Virus record (IMG/VR): IMGVR_UViG_3300044640_001880
Span: 1 to 39,785 of that record
Strand: one strand, 5' to 3'
DNA: 39,785 nt
Source of the DNA: a virus
The notes beneath the pieces are model-generated. The model was not told the DNA's origin, ran no database searches, and worked only from the letters and a program-made list of their open reading frames with translations. Positions within the stretch are counted from its first letter, which is position 1; every line of letters starts with the position of its first letter. Shown one piece after another: positions 19,495 to 26,207 of this stretch. The translations under genes and the position numbers were made by a program.

Positions 19495-19815
19495 ATGCCC
19501 ACCCTCAGCACCACCACCACCCTGAGCCTGCCCGCCGGGCAAGCCTTTGTTTTCGAGCCATCCGCCGGAAGTGGCCGCGCGGTCGCCGACCCTGGCGGCC
19601 GCTCGGCCGGCTTCACCCTGGGCGGCCAGCGCCAGACCATTGGGCCCTGGACGTCTGCGGTCAGCGTCGTCGTGACCGTCAGCAGCGGGAGCCTGTACTA
19701 CGACATTGACACCGACGGCGCCGCCACGCCGCCCGCGCTGGTGATCCAGGCCGCCGCCCCCATCGACGCCGACGGACGACCCGACGGCACCATCGTTTTC
19801 TACCCGGCGGCCTGA
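19495..19815 (+). CDS. Hypothetical virion protein, 106 aa
   Basis: Starts MPTLSTTTTLSLPAGQAFVF. All-beta composition (GGRSAGFTLGGQRQTIGPWT, SAVSVVVTVSSGSLYYDIDT), ending with a strand (GTIVFYPAA). It is probably a small structural or fibre-associated protein coupled to the next tailspike gene, from which it is separated by 3 bases. Similar beta-rich small proteins precede receptor-binding proteins in some phages; not named. Confidence 0.6.
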   Translation: MPTLSTTTTLSLPAGQAFVFEPSAGSGRAVADPGGRSAGFTLGGQRQTIGPWTSAVSVVVTVSSGSLYYDIDTDGAATPPALVIQAAAPIDADGRPDGTIVFYPAA

Positions 19816-19818
19816 GCC

Positions 19819-21336
19819 ATGGGCGTCAGCATCAAGGTCGGCGGCGCCTACGTGCCGCACCAGTTCGCGCTCAAGCAAGGCGGGGTGTATGTGCCTGGGG
19901 CTTCGGCCTTCAAGGCTGCTGGCGCTTATGTCGGTGTGGGGGCTGGCAGTTTGCCGCTGGTGTACCCGCTTGACGAGGCCGGAGCGTTGCCGCTGGCCGC
20001 GTATGGCGTCAAACGACTGTCGGCAGCTTACTCGGGCCCTGCGATCCGCGTGCGCCGTGCTGATGCGGTGGAGGTTGACATCGGGTTCTCCGGTCAGAAC
20101 TTGGACCTTACGGCACTGACTGCGCACCTTGGAACAGCGACAGGCACGGTCACGACCTTCTACGATTTGACCGGCAACGGGCGGCACGCGACGCAAACTC
20201 TTGTCGCGAACCAAGGCAGCATTCAAGCGAGCCTTTTCATGTCCGGGGGGTTGACTGTCTCTCTGGGTGATGCGGGGTGGTATGACCTGCCCGCAGGCAT
20301 ATCGATTGACCGCAGGAACGGCGAAGTTTGTGGTGTCTTCGAGCAATGGACCACGAAACAGCAAGTCGGGTTCTATGAAATCGGCACGGTGGCAAACGCC
20401 AACTTGAACGTTTTCACCCTGGCGAGTGGCGCGATTCGTGCGACGCCTCCTGGCTCTAACGCCGCATTCAAACCCCAGTCGCGGCCCGTCTGGATTGACC
20501 ACTACGGCGCATCCACCGGCGTGTATTTTGAGCAGGACGGCGAGACGCAGACCGGCGCGGCGCCTACCACTGCCACATCATCGGGCGGCTACTTCGGGCG
20601 CATCGTCACGGGTGGATACTTTGGCCGATTCCATCACGGGATGATCGCGTTCTATAACCGCGTCTTGTCTGCTGGCGAACGGTCCGCCTTGAAGGCTGCA
20701 GCCTCGGGAATCTTCGAGGCATCTTCTACGGGTGGCGTGCTGATGTACACAGGGGATTCGATCCTGGCCAGCAGCACGGCAACGACCTTGCGAAACGGCA
20801 TCGCGCACCAGATAACCCCGTTGCTCGCCACAAGCCCGAAAGAGTTCAACCTGTCCGGTGGTGGTGAACAACTGGTCAACGACCTGGTCGGTGGTTCGTC
20901 CGGTTTCGCTGGCGATGAGGGCGGCGTGCTGTCTCGGTACACGTCTGACCGGCGCGTGGTGTTTGTGTTCAAAGGCACGAACGACATGGGCGCGGGTGGC
21001 CGGACATCGGCGCAGGTGTACGCAGACCTTCAAGCTTTCTGTGGGTCGGTGCGCTCCAACGGCGGTTTTGTGATCGTTGCAACGTTGCTGCCGCGCACCA
21101 GCTACGGCCTATCGACCCTCGCGGAGTTCACTGCGTTCAACAACTCAGTACGAACCAACTGGGCAACCTTTGCCGATGGGTTCGTGGACTTCGCCAATGA
21201 GGCGTCAATGGGCGCTGCCGGTGCGGAGTCGAACACCACGCTTTACAGCGATGGCCTGCACCCGACAGCTTACGGAAACAGCCTTTTGGCCGCAGCCGCT
21301 GCGCCCGAAATCAACCGGGTGTTTGCGTTGCCATGA
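19819..21336 (+). CDS. Receptor-binding/tailspike-like protein with SGNH hydrolase domain, 505 aa
   Basis: The N-terminus (VKVGGAYVPHQFALKQGGVY-type repeats) resembles attachment segments of phage appendages. About residues 55-300 form a lectin-like domain (LSAAYSGPAIRVRRADAVEV, TVTTFYDLTGNGRHATQ) as in arabinofuranosidase-B-like and LamG-type tail proteins. The C-terminal 200 residues carry SGNH esterase blocks: GDSI (nucleophile Ser near 314), GTND (near 385) and DGLHP (near 478). It probably deacetylates or hydrolyses host surface polysaccharide. It is oddly placed between portal and protease-capsid genes rather than after the tail genes. Confidence 0.75.
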   Translation: MGVSIKVGGAYVPHQFALKQGGVYVPGASAFKAAGAYVGVGAGSLPLVYPLDEAGALPLAAYGVKRLSAAYSGPAIRVRRADAVEVDIGFSGQNLDLTALTAHLGTATGTVTTFYDLTGNGRHATQTLVANQGSIQASLFMSGGLTVSLGDAGWYDLPAGISIDRRNGEVCGVFEQWTTKQQVGFYEIGTVANANLNVFTLASGAIRATPPGSNAAFKPQSRPVWIDHYGASTGVYFEQDGETQTGAAPTTATSSGGYFGRIVTGGYFGRFHHGMIAFYNRVLSAGERSALKAAASGIFEASSTGGVLMYTGDSILASSTATTLRNGIAHQITPLLATSPKEFNLSGGGEQLVNDLVGGSSGFAGDEGGVLSRYTSDRRVVFVFKGTNDMGAGGRTSAQVYADLQAFCGSVRSNGGFVIVATLLPRTSYGLSTLAEFTAFNNSVRTNWATFADGFVDFANEASMGAAGAESNTTLYSDGLHPTAYGNSLLAAAAAPEINRVFALP

Positions 21337-21794
21337 AAACGCTCGCCCTTGCTCTCGCCCTGCTGCTGGCCCTGCCTGCCCACGCTGACGACTTCCGCCG
21401 CCAGAAGATCGAATCGGCAGCGGCGCACGCTTTCGACGTCGCAACGACGGGGGCAGGGTTGGCGGTCGGCGCGGCGGAATCGAATCCCCTGGGGTTGCTG
21501 CTGGTGCCCGCGAAGCTGATCGCCTATCAGCGCATCAAGGCCTCGCCAGAAGCCGAGCAGCCGGGCCTGTGGGCGGCGTATGAGGCGTTCGGCTGGGGCG
21601 CTGCCGCCAATAACCTGTGCGTGATTGCACAGATTGCCTCGGGCGGTTTCGCGCCCTGCCTTGCTGTCGGCGTGGCGGCTGGGCTGGTGAGCTGGGCGAT
21701 TGATTCGCCGCGCCGAAAGCGCGCGGAATTCGACGCGGTGTGTGAGCAGGCGCAACAGGCCAACCCGCAAATCGTTTGCACCTGGCGCGACTGA
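21333..21794 (+). CDS. Putative exported/membrane protein, 153 aa
   Basis: Clear signal peptide (MKTLALALALLLALPAHADD) with an Ala-x-Ala cleavage site. The mature part has a long Ala/Gly-rich region (AFDVATTGAGLAVGAAESNP) and two or three hydrophobic segments (NNLCVIAQIASGGFAPCLAV, GVAAGLVSWAI), suggesting a periplasmic or inner-membrane location. It overlaps the tailspike gene (ATGA) and precedes motif copy B. Together with the tailspike it looks like an inserted host-interaction module; envelope modification or exclusion is possible, unproven. Confidence 0.6.
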   Translation: MKTLALALALLLALPAHADDFRRQKIESAAAHAFDVATTGAGLAVGAAESNPLGLLLVPAKLIAYQRIKASPEAEQPGLWAAYEAFGWGAAANNLCVIAQIASGGFAPCLAVGVAAGLVSWAIDSPRRKRAEFDAVCEQAQQANPQIVCTWRD

Positions 21795-21810
21795 TCGACA
21801 GGCGCCCGCG

Positions 21811-21844
21811 CCTGTCCCACCGTTTGCCTTCCAGGTGACACACC
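21811..21844 (+). repeat. Late-region intergenic motif, copy B
   Basis: GTCCCACCGTTTGCCTTCCA followed by GGTGACACACC, matching copies A and C with few changes. It lies 21 bases before the protease-capsid ATG (21866). It separates the tailspike/exported-protein pair from the capsid genes. Confidence 0.8.
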
Positions 21845-21865
21845 ACCCGCAAGACATTGCGGGGC

Positions 21866-23833
21866 ATGAGCACCGAAACCGCCCCCGCACTCACCCTCGA
21901 CAAAAGCATTGACGCTGAGCGCCGCGCCCTGGTGGCGCAAGGTGCTCAGATCCGCTCGGATCTGAAGGCTGGCAAGGCTGTTCGGGTCGAGCGTCTGTTC
22001 TCTGTTGAAAGCAAGGCCATCAACCTGGAGGCCCGCACCGTCAACCTGGCGTTTGCCAGTGAAGCGCCGTATGAGCGCTTCTGGGGTGTTGAGATCCTGG
22101 ATTGCACGCCGCAGGCGATGCGCACCTATCGCCTGAAAAACGGCGCGAATCTTCTTTGTGACCACAACTGGACGGACGTCGTCGGCGTGGTCGAGCCCAA
22201 CTCTGTCGAAATCAGCGCGGACCGGAAGGCCCGTGCTGATGTGCGCTTCGGAAAAAGCGTCAGGGCAGAAGAGGTGTTCCAGGACGTTGCGGTGGATCGT
22301 ATCCGCCAAAACGTGTCTGTGGGCTACCTCATCCACGAGGCCAAGCTGGTCGAGACAAAGGAAGGTGTGGAAACCTACCGCGTGATCGACTGGGAGCCCC
22401 TGGAGCTGTCAATTGTCAGCGTCCCCGCTGACCCAACGGTCGGCGTCGGCCGCTCCCTCGAAACGGCGGGAGCCGGTTCGGTTGAGCAGCCCGCCAAGGC
22501 CACCACAACCCATTCCGAACCCCCCCAAACCCAAGAGGTACGAACCATGTCCGAAGTCATCACCCCCGCCGCCCCTGCGGCCCCTGCTGCTGCCCCTGTG
22601 CAGCAGCGCAACCACGCCGCCGAGATCGCCGCCATCGCCAAGGCCACGACCGGCGTCGGCATCGACACCCTGGCGATGAAATCCATCGTCGAAGGTCACA
22701 CAACCGAGCAATTCCAGGCTGAGCTCATCCGCCACATGGCCACCAAGCCGCTGCCGTCCAACGACATCGGCATGACCAAGGATGACACGCAGCGTTTTTC
22801 GCTGGTGCGCCTGCTCAACGCCATGGGCAACCCCGACGACCAGCGCGCCCAGAAGGCCGCCGGTTTTGAGTACGAAGTCTGCCGCGCCGCCGCCGACAAA
22901 GTGACCCACCGCGAAGTCAAAGGCCTGATCGTGCCGCACGACGTGCTCAAGCGAAATCTGTTGGTGGGCACGCCGACCGCTGGCGGCAACACCGTCGCGA
23001 CCAACCTGCTGTCGGGCAACATGATCGAGTTGCTGCGCAACAAGATGGTGCTTCCCGGAATGGGCATGCAGATGCTCACCGGCCTGGTCGGCAACATCGC
23101 GATTCCCCGCGTGACCGGCGGCGCCACCGCTTACTGGGTGGCTGAATCCGGTTCTCCGACCGCGTCGGGCCAGACCTTCGATCAGGTGGCGATGACGCCT
23201 CGGACACTTGGCGCACAAACCGCAATCAGCCGCAAGCTGCTGCTGCAATCGAGCCTGGACGTCGAGGCCTTCGTGCAAAACGACCTGGCCCGCGTGCTGG
23301 CCCTGGAGCTGCAGCGCGTCGCCATCAACGGCAGCGGCACCGCTCCCGAGCCGCGCGGCATCCTGCCGACGGTGGGCATCGGCTCTGTGGCGGGCGGCAC
23401 CAACGGCCTGGCGCCGAACTGGTCGCACATCGTGGGCCTGGAAACCGAAGTGGCCCAGGACAACGCCGACGAAGGCACCCTCGGCTACCTCACCAACACC
23501 CGCGTGCGCGGCCGCCTCAAGCAGACCAGCAAGGTCAGCGGCCAGAACGGCTTCATCTGGGAAGGTGGCGAGGTCAACGGCTACCAGGCCCAGGTCACCA
23601 ACGCGGTGCCGTCCAACCTGGTCAAGGGCTCCAGCGGCGCGGTGTGCTCCGCGATCATCTTCGGCAACTTCGCCGAGCTGATCATGGGCCTGTGGGGTGG
23701 TCTGGAGTTGATGGTCAACCCGTACACCAACGCGGCCAACGGCGGCGTGATCGTGCACGCCTTCCAGGACGCCGACCTCGCGGTGCGCCATGCCGAGTCT
23801 TTCTCGGCCATGGTTGACGCGCTGACCGTCTGA
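21866..23833 (+). CDS. Fused prohead protease and HK97-fold major capsid protein, 655 aa
   Basis: Residues 1-190 are an HK97-type prohead protease: LEARTVNLAFASE, LLCDHNWTDVVG (His100), RIRQNVSVGYLIHEAKLV (Ser151), WEPLELSIVSVPADPTVG (acidic third residue near 178-180). After a Pro/Ala/Gln linker, residues 228-655 are an HK97-fold capsid: LLVGTPTAGGNTVATNLLSG, NIAIPRVTGGATAYWVAESG, RTLGAQTAISRKLLLQSS, INGSGTAPEPRGIL, GGLELMVNPYTNAANG. The fusion saves a separate scaffold, since the delta-like segment can be cut out. An internal ATG with its own ribosome site (22547) could also yield capsid alone. The start MSTETAP is chosen over upstream TTG. Confidence 0.92.
   Translation: MSTETAPALTLDKSIDAERRALVAQGAQIRSDLKAGKAVRVERLFSVESKAINLEARTVNLAFASEAPYERFWGVEILDCTPQAMRTYRLKNGANLLCDHNWTDVVGVVEPNSVEISADRKARADVRFGKSVRAEEVFQDVAVDRIRQNVSVGYLIHEAKLVETKEGVETYRVIDWEPLELSIVSVPADPTVGVGRSLETAGAGSVEQPAKATTTHSEPPQTQEVRTMSEVITPAAPAAPAAAPVQQRNHAAEIAAIAKATTGVGIDTLAMKSIVEGHTTEQFQAELIRHMATKPLPSNDIGMTKDDTQRFSLVRLLNAMGNPDDQRAQKAAGFEYEVCRAAADKVTHREVKGLIVPHDVLKRNLLVGTPTAGGNTVATNLLSGNMIELLRNKMVLPGMGMQMLTGLVGNIAIPRVTGGATAYWVAESGSPTASGQTFDQVAMTPRTLGAQTAISRKLLLQSSLDVEAFVQNDLARVLALELQRVAINGSGTAPEPRGILPTVGIGSVAGGTNGLAPNWSHIVGLETEVAQDNADEGTLGYLTNTRVRGRLKQTSKVSGQNGFIWEGGEVNGYQAQVTNAVPSNLVKGSSGAVCSAIIFGNFAELIMGLWGGLELMVNPYTNAANGGVIVHAFQDADLAVRHAESFSAMVDALTV
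22535..22549 (+). promoter_or_regulatory. Internal ribosome site and start for a stand-alone capsid protein
   Basis: AGAGGTACGAACC precedes an in-frame ATG at 22547 (MSEVITPAAPAAP), at the boundary between the protease and capsid parts. Good spacing and an ATG exactly at the expected capsid start suggest this is a relic or functional second initiation site. Confidence 0.5.
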
Positions 23834-23870
23834 TCGTTGACCCGAGCACCAGCCACCACGCCCCGCCGCC

Positions 23871-24155
23871 ATGTTCGCCGAAAACATCCCCGCCTTCTTC
23901 GCCGACTTCGGCGTCGCGGCCACGCTCAGCGGCAACGCTGTGCGCGGGGTGTTTGACAACGGCTACGCGCTGGGGTCGGTGGGCCTGGTCGGCATGTCTG
24001 GCACGCAACCCACGTTCACCCTCCCGAGCGCCAGCGTCACCCCGGCCGATCCGGTCGGGCAGCCGCTGGTGATCGGCGCGCTCAGCTTCACCGTCGCGGC
24101 CCACGAGCCCGACGGCACAGGGGTGTCGCGCCTGATCCTGGAGGTGGCCGCGTGA
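23871..24155 (+). CDS. Head-tail joining protein (FII-like), 94 aa
   Basis: Starts MFAENIPAFFADFGVAATLS and has the short beta-barrel layout (VRGVFDNGYA, QPLVIGALSFTVAAHEPDG, SRLILEVA) of Phage_attach/lambda FII proteins. These fit under the portal ring and provide the tail docking surface. Position right after the capsid gene, and length (lambda FII 117 aa), fit. It overlaps the next gene by 4 bases. Confidence 0.75.
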   Translation: MFAENIPAFFADFGVAATLSGNAVRGVFDNGYALGSVGLVGMSGTQPTFTLPSASVTPADPVGQPLVIGALSFTVAAHEPDGTGVSRLILEVAA

Positions 24156-24571
24156 GCACCGTCCTGGCCGCTGTCAGCGCCGTGATCGCCGCCCTACCGG
24201 GTGGCGTGACGGTGCACCGCGTGCGCTTGCGCCCGCTCTCCGCGTCGACGACCGAAGCGGTGTGTGTGCGCCTTGTGCGCGCTGATGTGGCCGAGTCTGA
24301 CATGTACGCCAAGCCGATCACGTGGCGGTCCACCGTCGAGGTCGAGTGTTATGCCCGCGTCAGCGCGGGCAACGCGCCCGACGAGGCGGTCGATCCGCTG
24401 GTGTCTCAGGTCTACGCCGCGCTGCTGACCGATTCAACGCTGGGGGGCGCCGTTGCTGACGTCTCCCCCCAGTCGCGGGCCTACGACTTCGACGTTGACG
24501 CCGAAGCCGTGGCCTGCGCCACCCTCGTTTTTTCTGTGTACCACCGCGCCGGAGACGGCGCAGCCCTTTGA
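24152..24571 (+). CDS. Tail terminator/completion protein (gpU-like), 139 aa
   Basis: GTG start. MSTVLAAVSAVIAALPGGVT, CVRLVRADVAESDMYAKPIT, WRSTVEVECYARVSAGNAPD and VYAALLTDSTLGGAVADVSP read as the alpha/beta fold of gpU-type terminators that cap the tail tube. By synteny (joining protein, then terminator, then tube) the call is strong, although the sequence is diverged from lambda gpU. Confidence 0.7.
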   Translation: MSTVLAAVSAVIAALPGGVTVHRVRLRPLSASTTEAVCVRLVRADVAESDMYAKPITWRSTVEVECYARVSAGNAPDEAVDPLVSQVYAALLTDSTLGGAVADVSPQSRAYDFDVDAEAVACATLVFSVYHRAGDGAAL

Positions 24572-24586
24572 TATTTGGAGCCCAAA

Positions 24587-25237
24587 ATGGCCTACTATTT
24601 CCCCGAAGGCTCGAAGTTCTACTTCAGCCAGACCTTTGCCGCGGCCTCGACCGTGTCGGTCGCGACCAACGCCAACCCCGCTGTGTTGACCACCAGCGCC
24701 GCGCACGGGCTCGTCGACAACGACGAGTTTCTGTTCACGTCGGGCTGGGAAGACGCGACTGACTCGGTTTACAAGGCCGATCAGCTCTCGACGACCACGC
24801 TCTCCCCGCTGGGTCTTGACACCACCGACCTCAACTGGTTCCCGGCTGCGTCGGGCCTGGGCACGATCCAGCGCGTGAGCACCTGGGTCGAGATCCCGCA
24901 GGTGTTGACGATCAGCACCAGCGGCGGCGATCCGCGCTTTACCACGGTTTCGCCCCTGTCCAAGCGCAACGACATCAACGTCCCCGTCGGGTTCAATGCC
25001 GCGTCAATGACGCTGACCCTTGGCCACGATCCGGCCAACGCCAATTACCAGACCATGCTCGCTGTGGCCCGTCGATTGACGAAGGTGGCGACCAAGATCG
25101 TGCTCGGTGGCGGCGCCACGATGTACGGCTACGGTCACATCAGCGTGTCCGAAGTCCCGCAGCTCAACAAGGGCCAGGTCAACCAGGTCAGCGCCGCGTT
25201 CACGCTGCTGGGCCGTCCGATCAGCTACGCGAGCTGA
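24587..25237 (+). CDS. Major tail tube protein (gpV-like), 216 aa
   Basis: ATG at 24587 with TTGGAG upstream (MAYYFPEGSKFYFSQTFAAA). It contains the beta-sandwich core of tail tube proteins (LTTSAAHGLVDNDEFLFTSG, STWVEIPQVLTISTSGGD, VGFNAASMTLTLGHDPAN) and the characteristic C-terminal VSAAFTLLGRPISYAS. It polymerises on the tape measure to form the tail tube. Followed by a 113-bp leader with a strong hairpin before the chaperone gene. Confidence 0.85.
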   Translation: MAYYFPEGSKFYFSQTFAAASTVSVATNANPAVLTTSAAHGLVDNDEFLFTSGWEDATDSVYKADQLSTTTLSPLGLDTTDLNWFPAASGLGTIQRVSTWVEIPQVLTISTSGGDPRFTTVSPLSKRNDINVPVGFNAASMTLTLGHDPANANYQTMLAVARRLTKVATKIVLGGGATMYGYGHISVSEVPQLNKGQVNQVSAAFTLLGRPISYAS

Positions 25238-25256
25238 GCTGTTTTGTGCGCGGCAG

Positions 25257-25280
25257 GGTGGGGCGCCACTACGCCCCGCC
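25257..25280 (+). terminator. GC-rich hairpin downstream of the tail tube gene
   Basis: GGTGGGGCG and CGCCCCGCC form a 9-bp stem (one G.T pair) with a 6-base loop. There is no T tract, so it is not a classic intrinsic terminator. It may attenuate transcription or stabilise the abundant tube-protein mRNA. Confidence 0.5.
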
Positions 25281-25350
25281 CGCAGGTCGGCCCCGAGCCT
25301 GCAGCCGCGCACACCCCTGTCTCTCGGGCACTACTTCTCGGGCAACACAC

Positions 25351-25680
25351 ATGGCAATCAAAATCACGGTCGCGCCTCGCGCGAAATTCCGCGTCAAAGG
25401 CACTTTCGCCGACGCCGAAGGCAAGGCACAGCCCTTTGACTTCGGCCTCCTCGCCAAGCGCCTGGGCGCCGAAGAGCTGCGGGAAAAGACCAGCGGCGAA
25501 GTCAACCTGGTCGAGTTCATGGTAGACGTTGTCATCGACTGGTTTGACGTGAAGGGCGACGACGACAAGCCGGTCGATTACTCGCCCGACGGGCTGCGCC
25601 AGCTGCTGAATCAACCGGGCCTGGCCTGGACCACCTACCGCACCTTCCTGTCGGAAACCGGCGCCAAAGAAAAAAACTGA
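25351..25680 (+). CDS. Tail assembly chaperone gpG-like, 109 aa
   Basis: Starts MAIKITVAPRAKFRVKGTFA and continues QPFDFGLLAKRLGAEELREK, EFMVDVVIDWFDVKGDDDKP, LNQPGLAWTTYRTFLSETGA, the phage tail assembly chaperone pattern (lambda gpG equivalent). Such proteins coat the tape measure before tube polymerisation. The gene ends in a canonical slippery sequence just before the stop, so most ribosomes make gpG and a fraction makes the longer gpGT. Confidence 0.85.
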   Translation: MAIKITVAPRAKFRVKGTFADAEGKAQPFDFGLLAKRLGAEELREKTSGEVNLVEFMVDVVIDWFDVKGDDDKPVDYSPDGLRQLLNQPGLAWTTYRTFLSETGAKEKN

Positions 25681-26126
25681 CGGCGCTCGCTCGAGCAGTC
25701 GCGCAGGACGCCCCCGACCATGACCGGGCCCAACCCGCCCAGCAGCAAGACCCCGGCGCCGCCTGGGCAGGCCCGCTGGCGGCGCTGGGTCTGCTGGGGT
25801 CGGCGCCCGACGCGGTCGACACCGAGGAACACGAGCGCACCGAATACCTCTGGCCCGAATGCGTCAGCGCCTGGGCTTGCTGGGTGGGGGTCCAGACCCA
25901 ATGGCGCGTCGGTATGGGCGGGGCCACTGGCCTCGATTACGCGGGCGTGCGCGCCCACCTGGAAGAGCTGCGCGACGCGGGCGATCTGCCGGCCGAAGAT
26001 CGCGCCGACGTCTGGCGCTGCATCCTGGCGGCTGAGCGCGCGACGCTGGAGGTCTGGTCGGATCGGCGCAAGTCTGACGAGGCCCGGCGGCCCGCGCCCG
26101 CTGCGCCAGCGGTCCCGGGGTTTTAG
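25351..26126 (+). CDS. gpGT-like fusion chaperone made by -1 frameshifting, predicted 258 aa
   Basis: After the slip at 25671-25677, reading continues in the -1 frame (CTG ACG GCG...) without a stop to TAG at 26124-26126. The added 149 residues include TEEHERTEYLWPECVSAW, then VGVQTQWRVGMGGATGLDYA. That is the DUF1799 T-domain signature that follows gpG-type chaperones in many siphophages. No independent ribosome-bound start is needed for the T part. Frame arithmetic (G frame to -1 frame) is exact. Frameshift efficiency cannot be judged from sequence. Confidence 0.85.
25671..25677 (+). promoter_or_regulatory. Programmed -1 frameshift slippery heptamer A AAA AAC
   Basis: Canonical X XXY YYZ heptamer in the gpG frame, immediately followed by the TGA stop (25678-25680). 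The downstream -1 frame carries the conserved T domain. Confidence 0.88.
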
Positions 26127-26150
26127 CGATGCCGCTGACCTGGTGCCGCC

Positions 26151-26185
26151 AACCGTCCCACCCGTCGCCTTCCAGATGACACACC
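26151..26185 (+). repeat. Late-region intergenic motif, copy C
   Basis: CCCACCCGTCGCCTTCCAGA followed by TGACACACC, identical to copy A over more than 30 bases although 11 kb away. It lies 22 bases before the tape measure ATG (26208). Confidence 0.85.
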
Positions 26186-26207
26186 CGGCGCCTGAAAGTC
26201 TCGGGAG

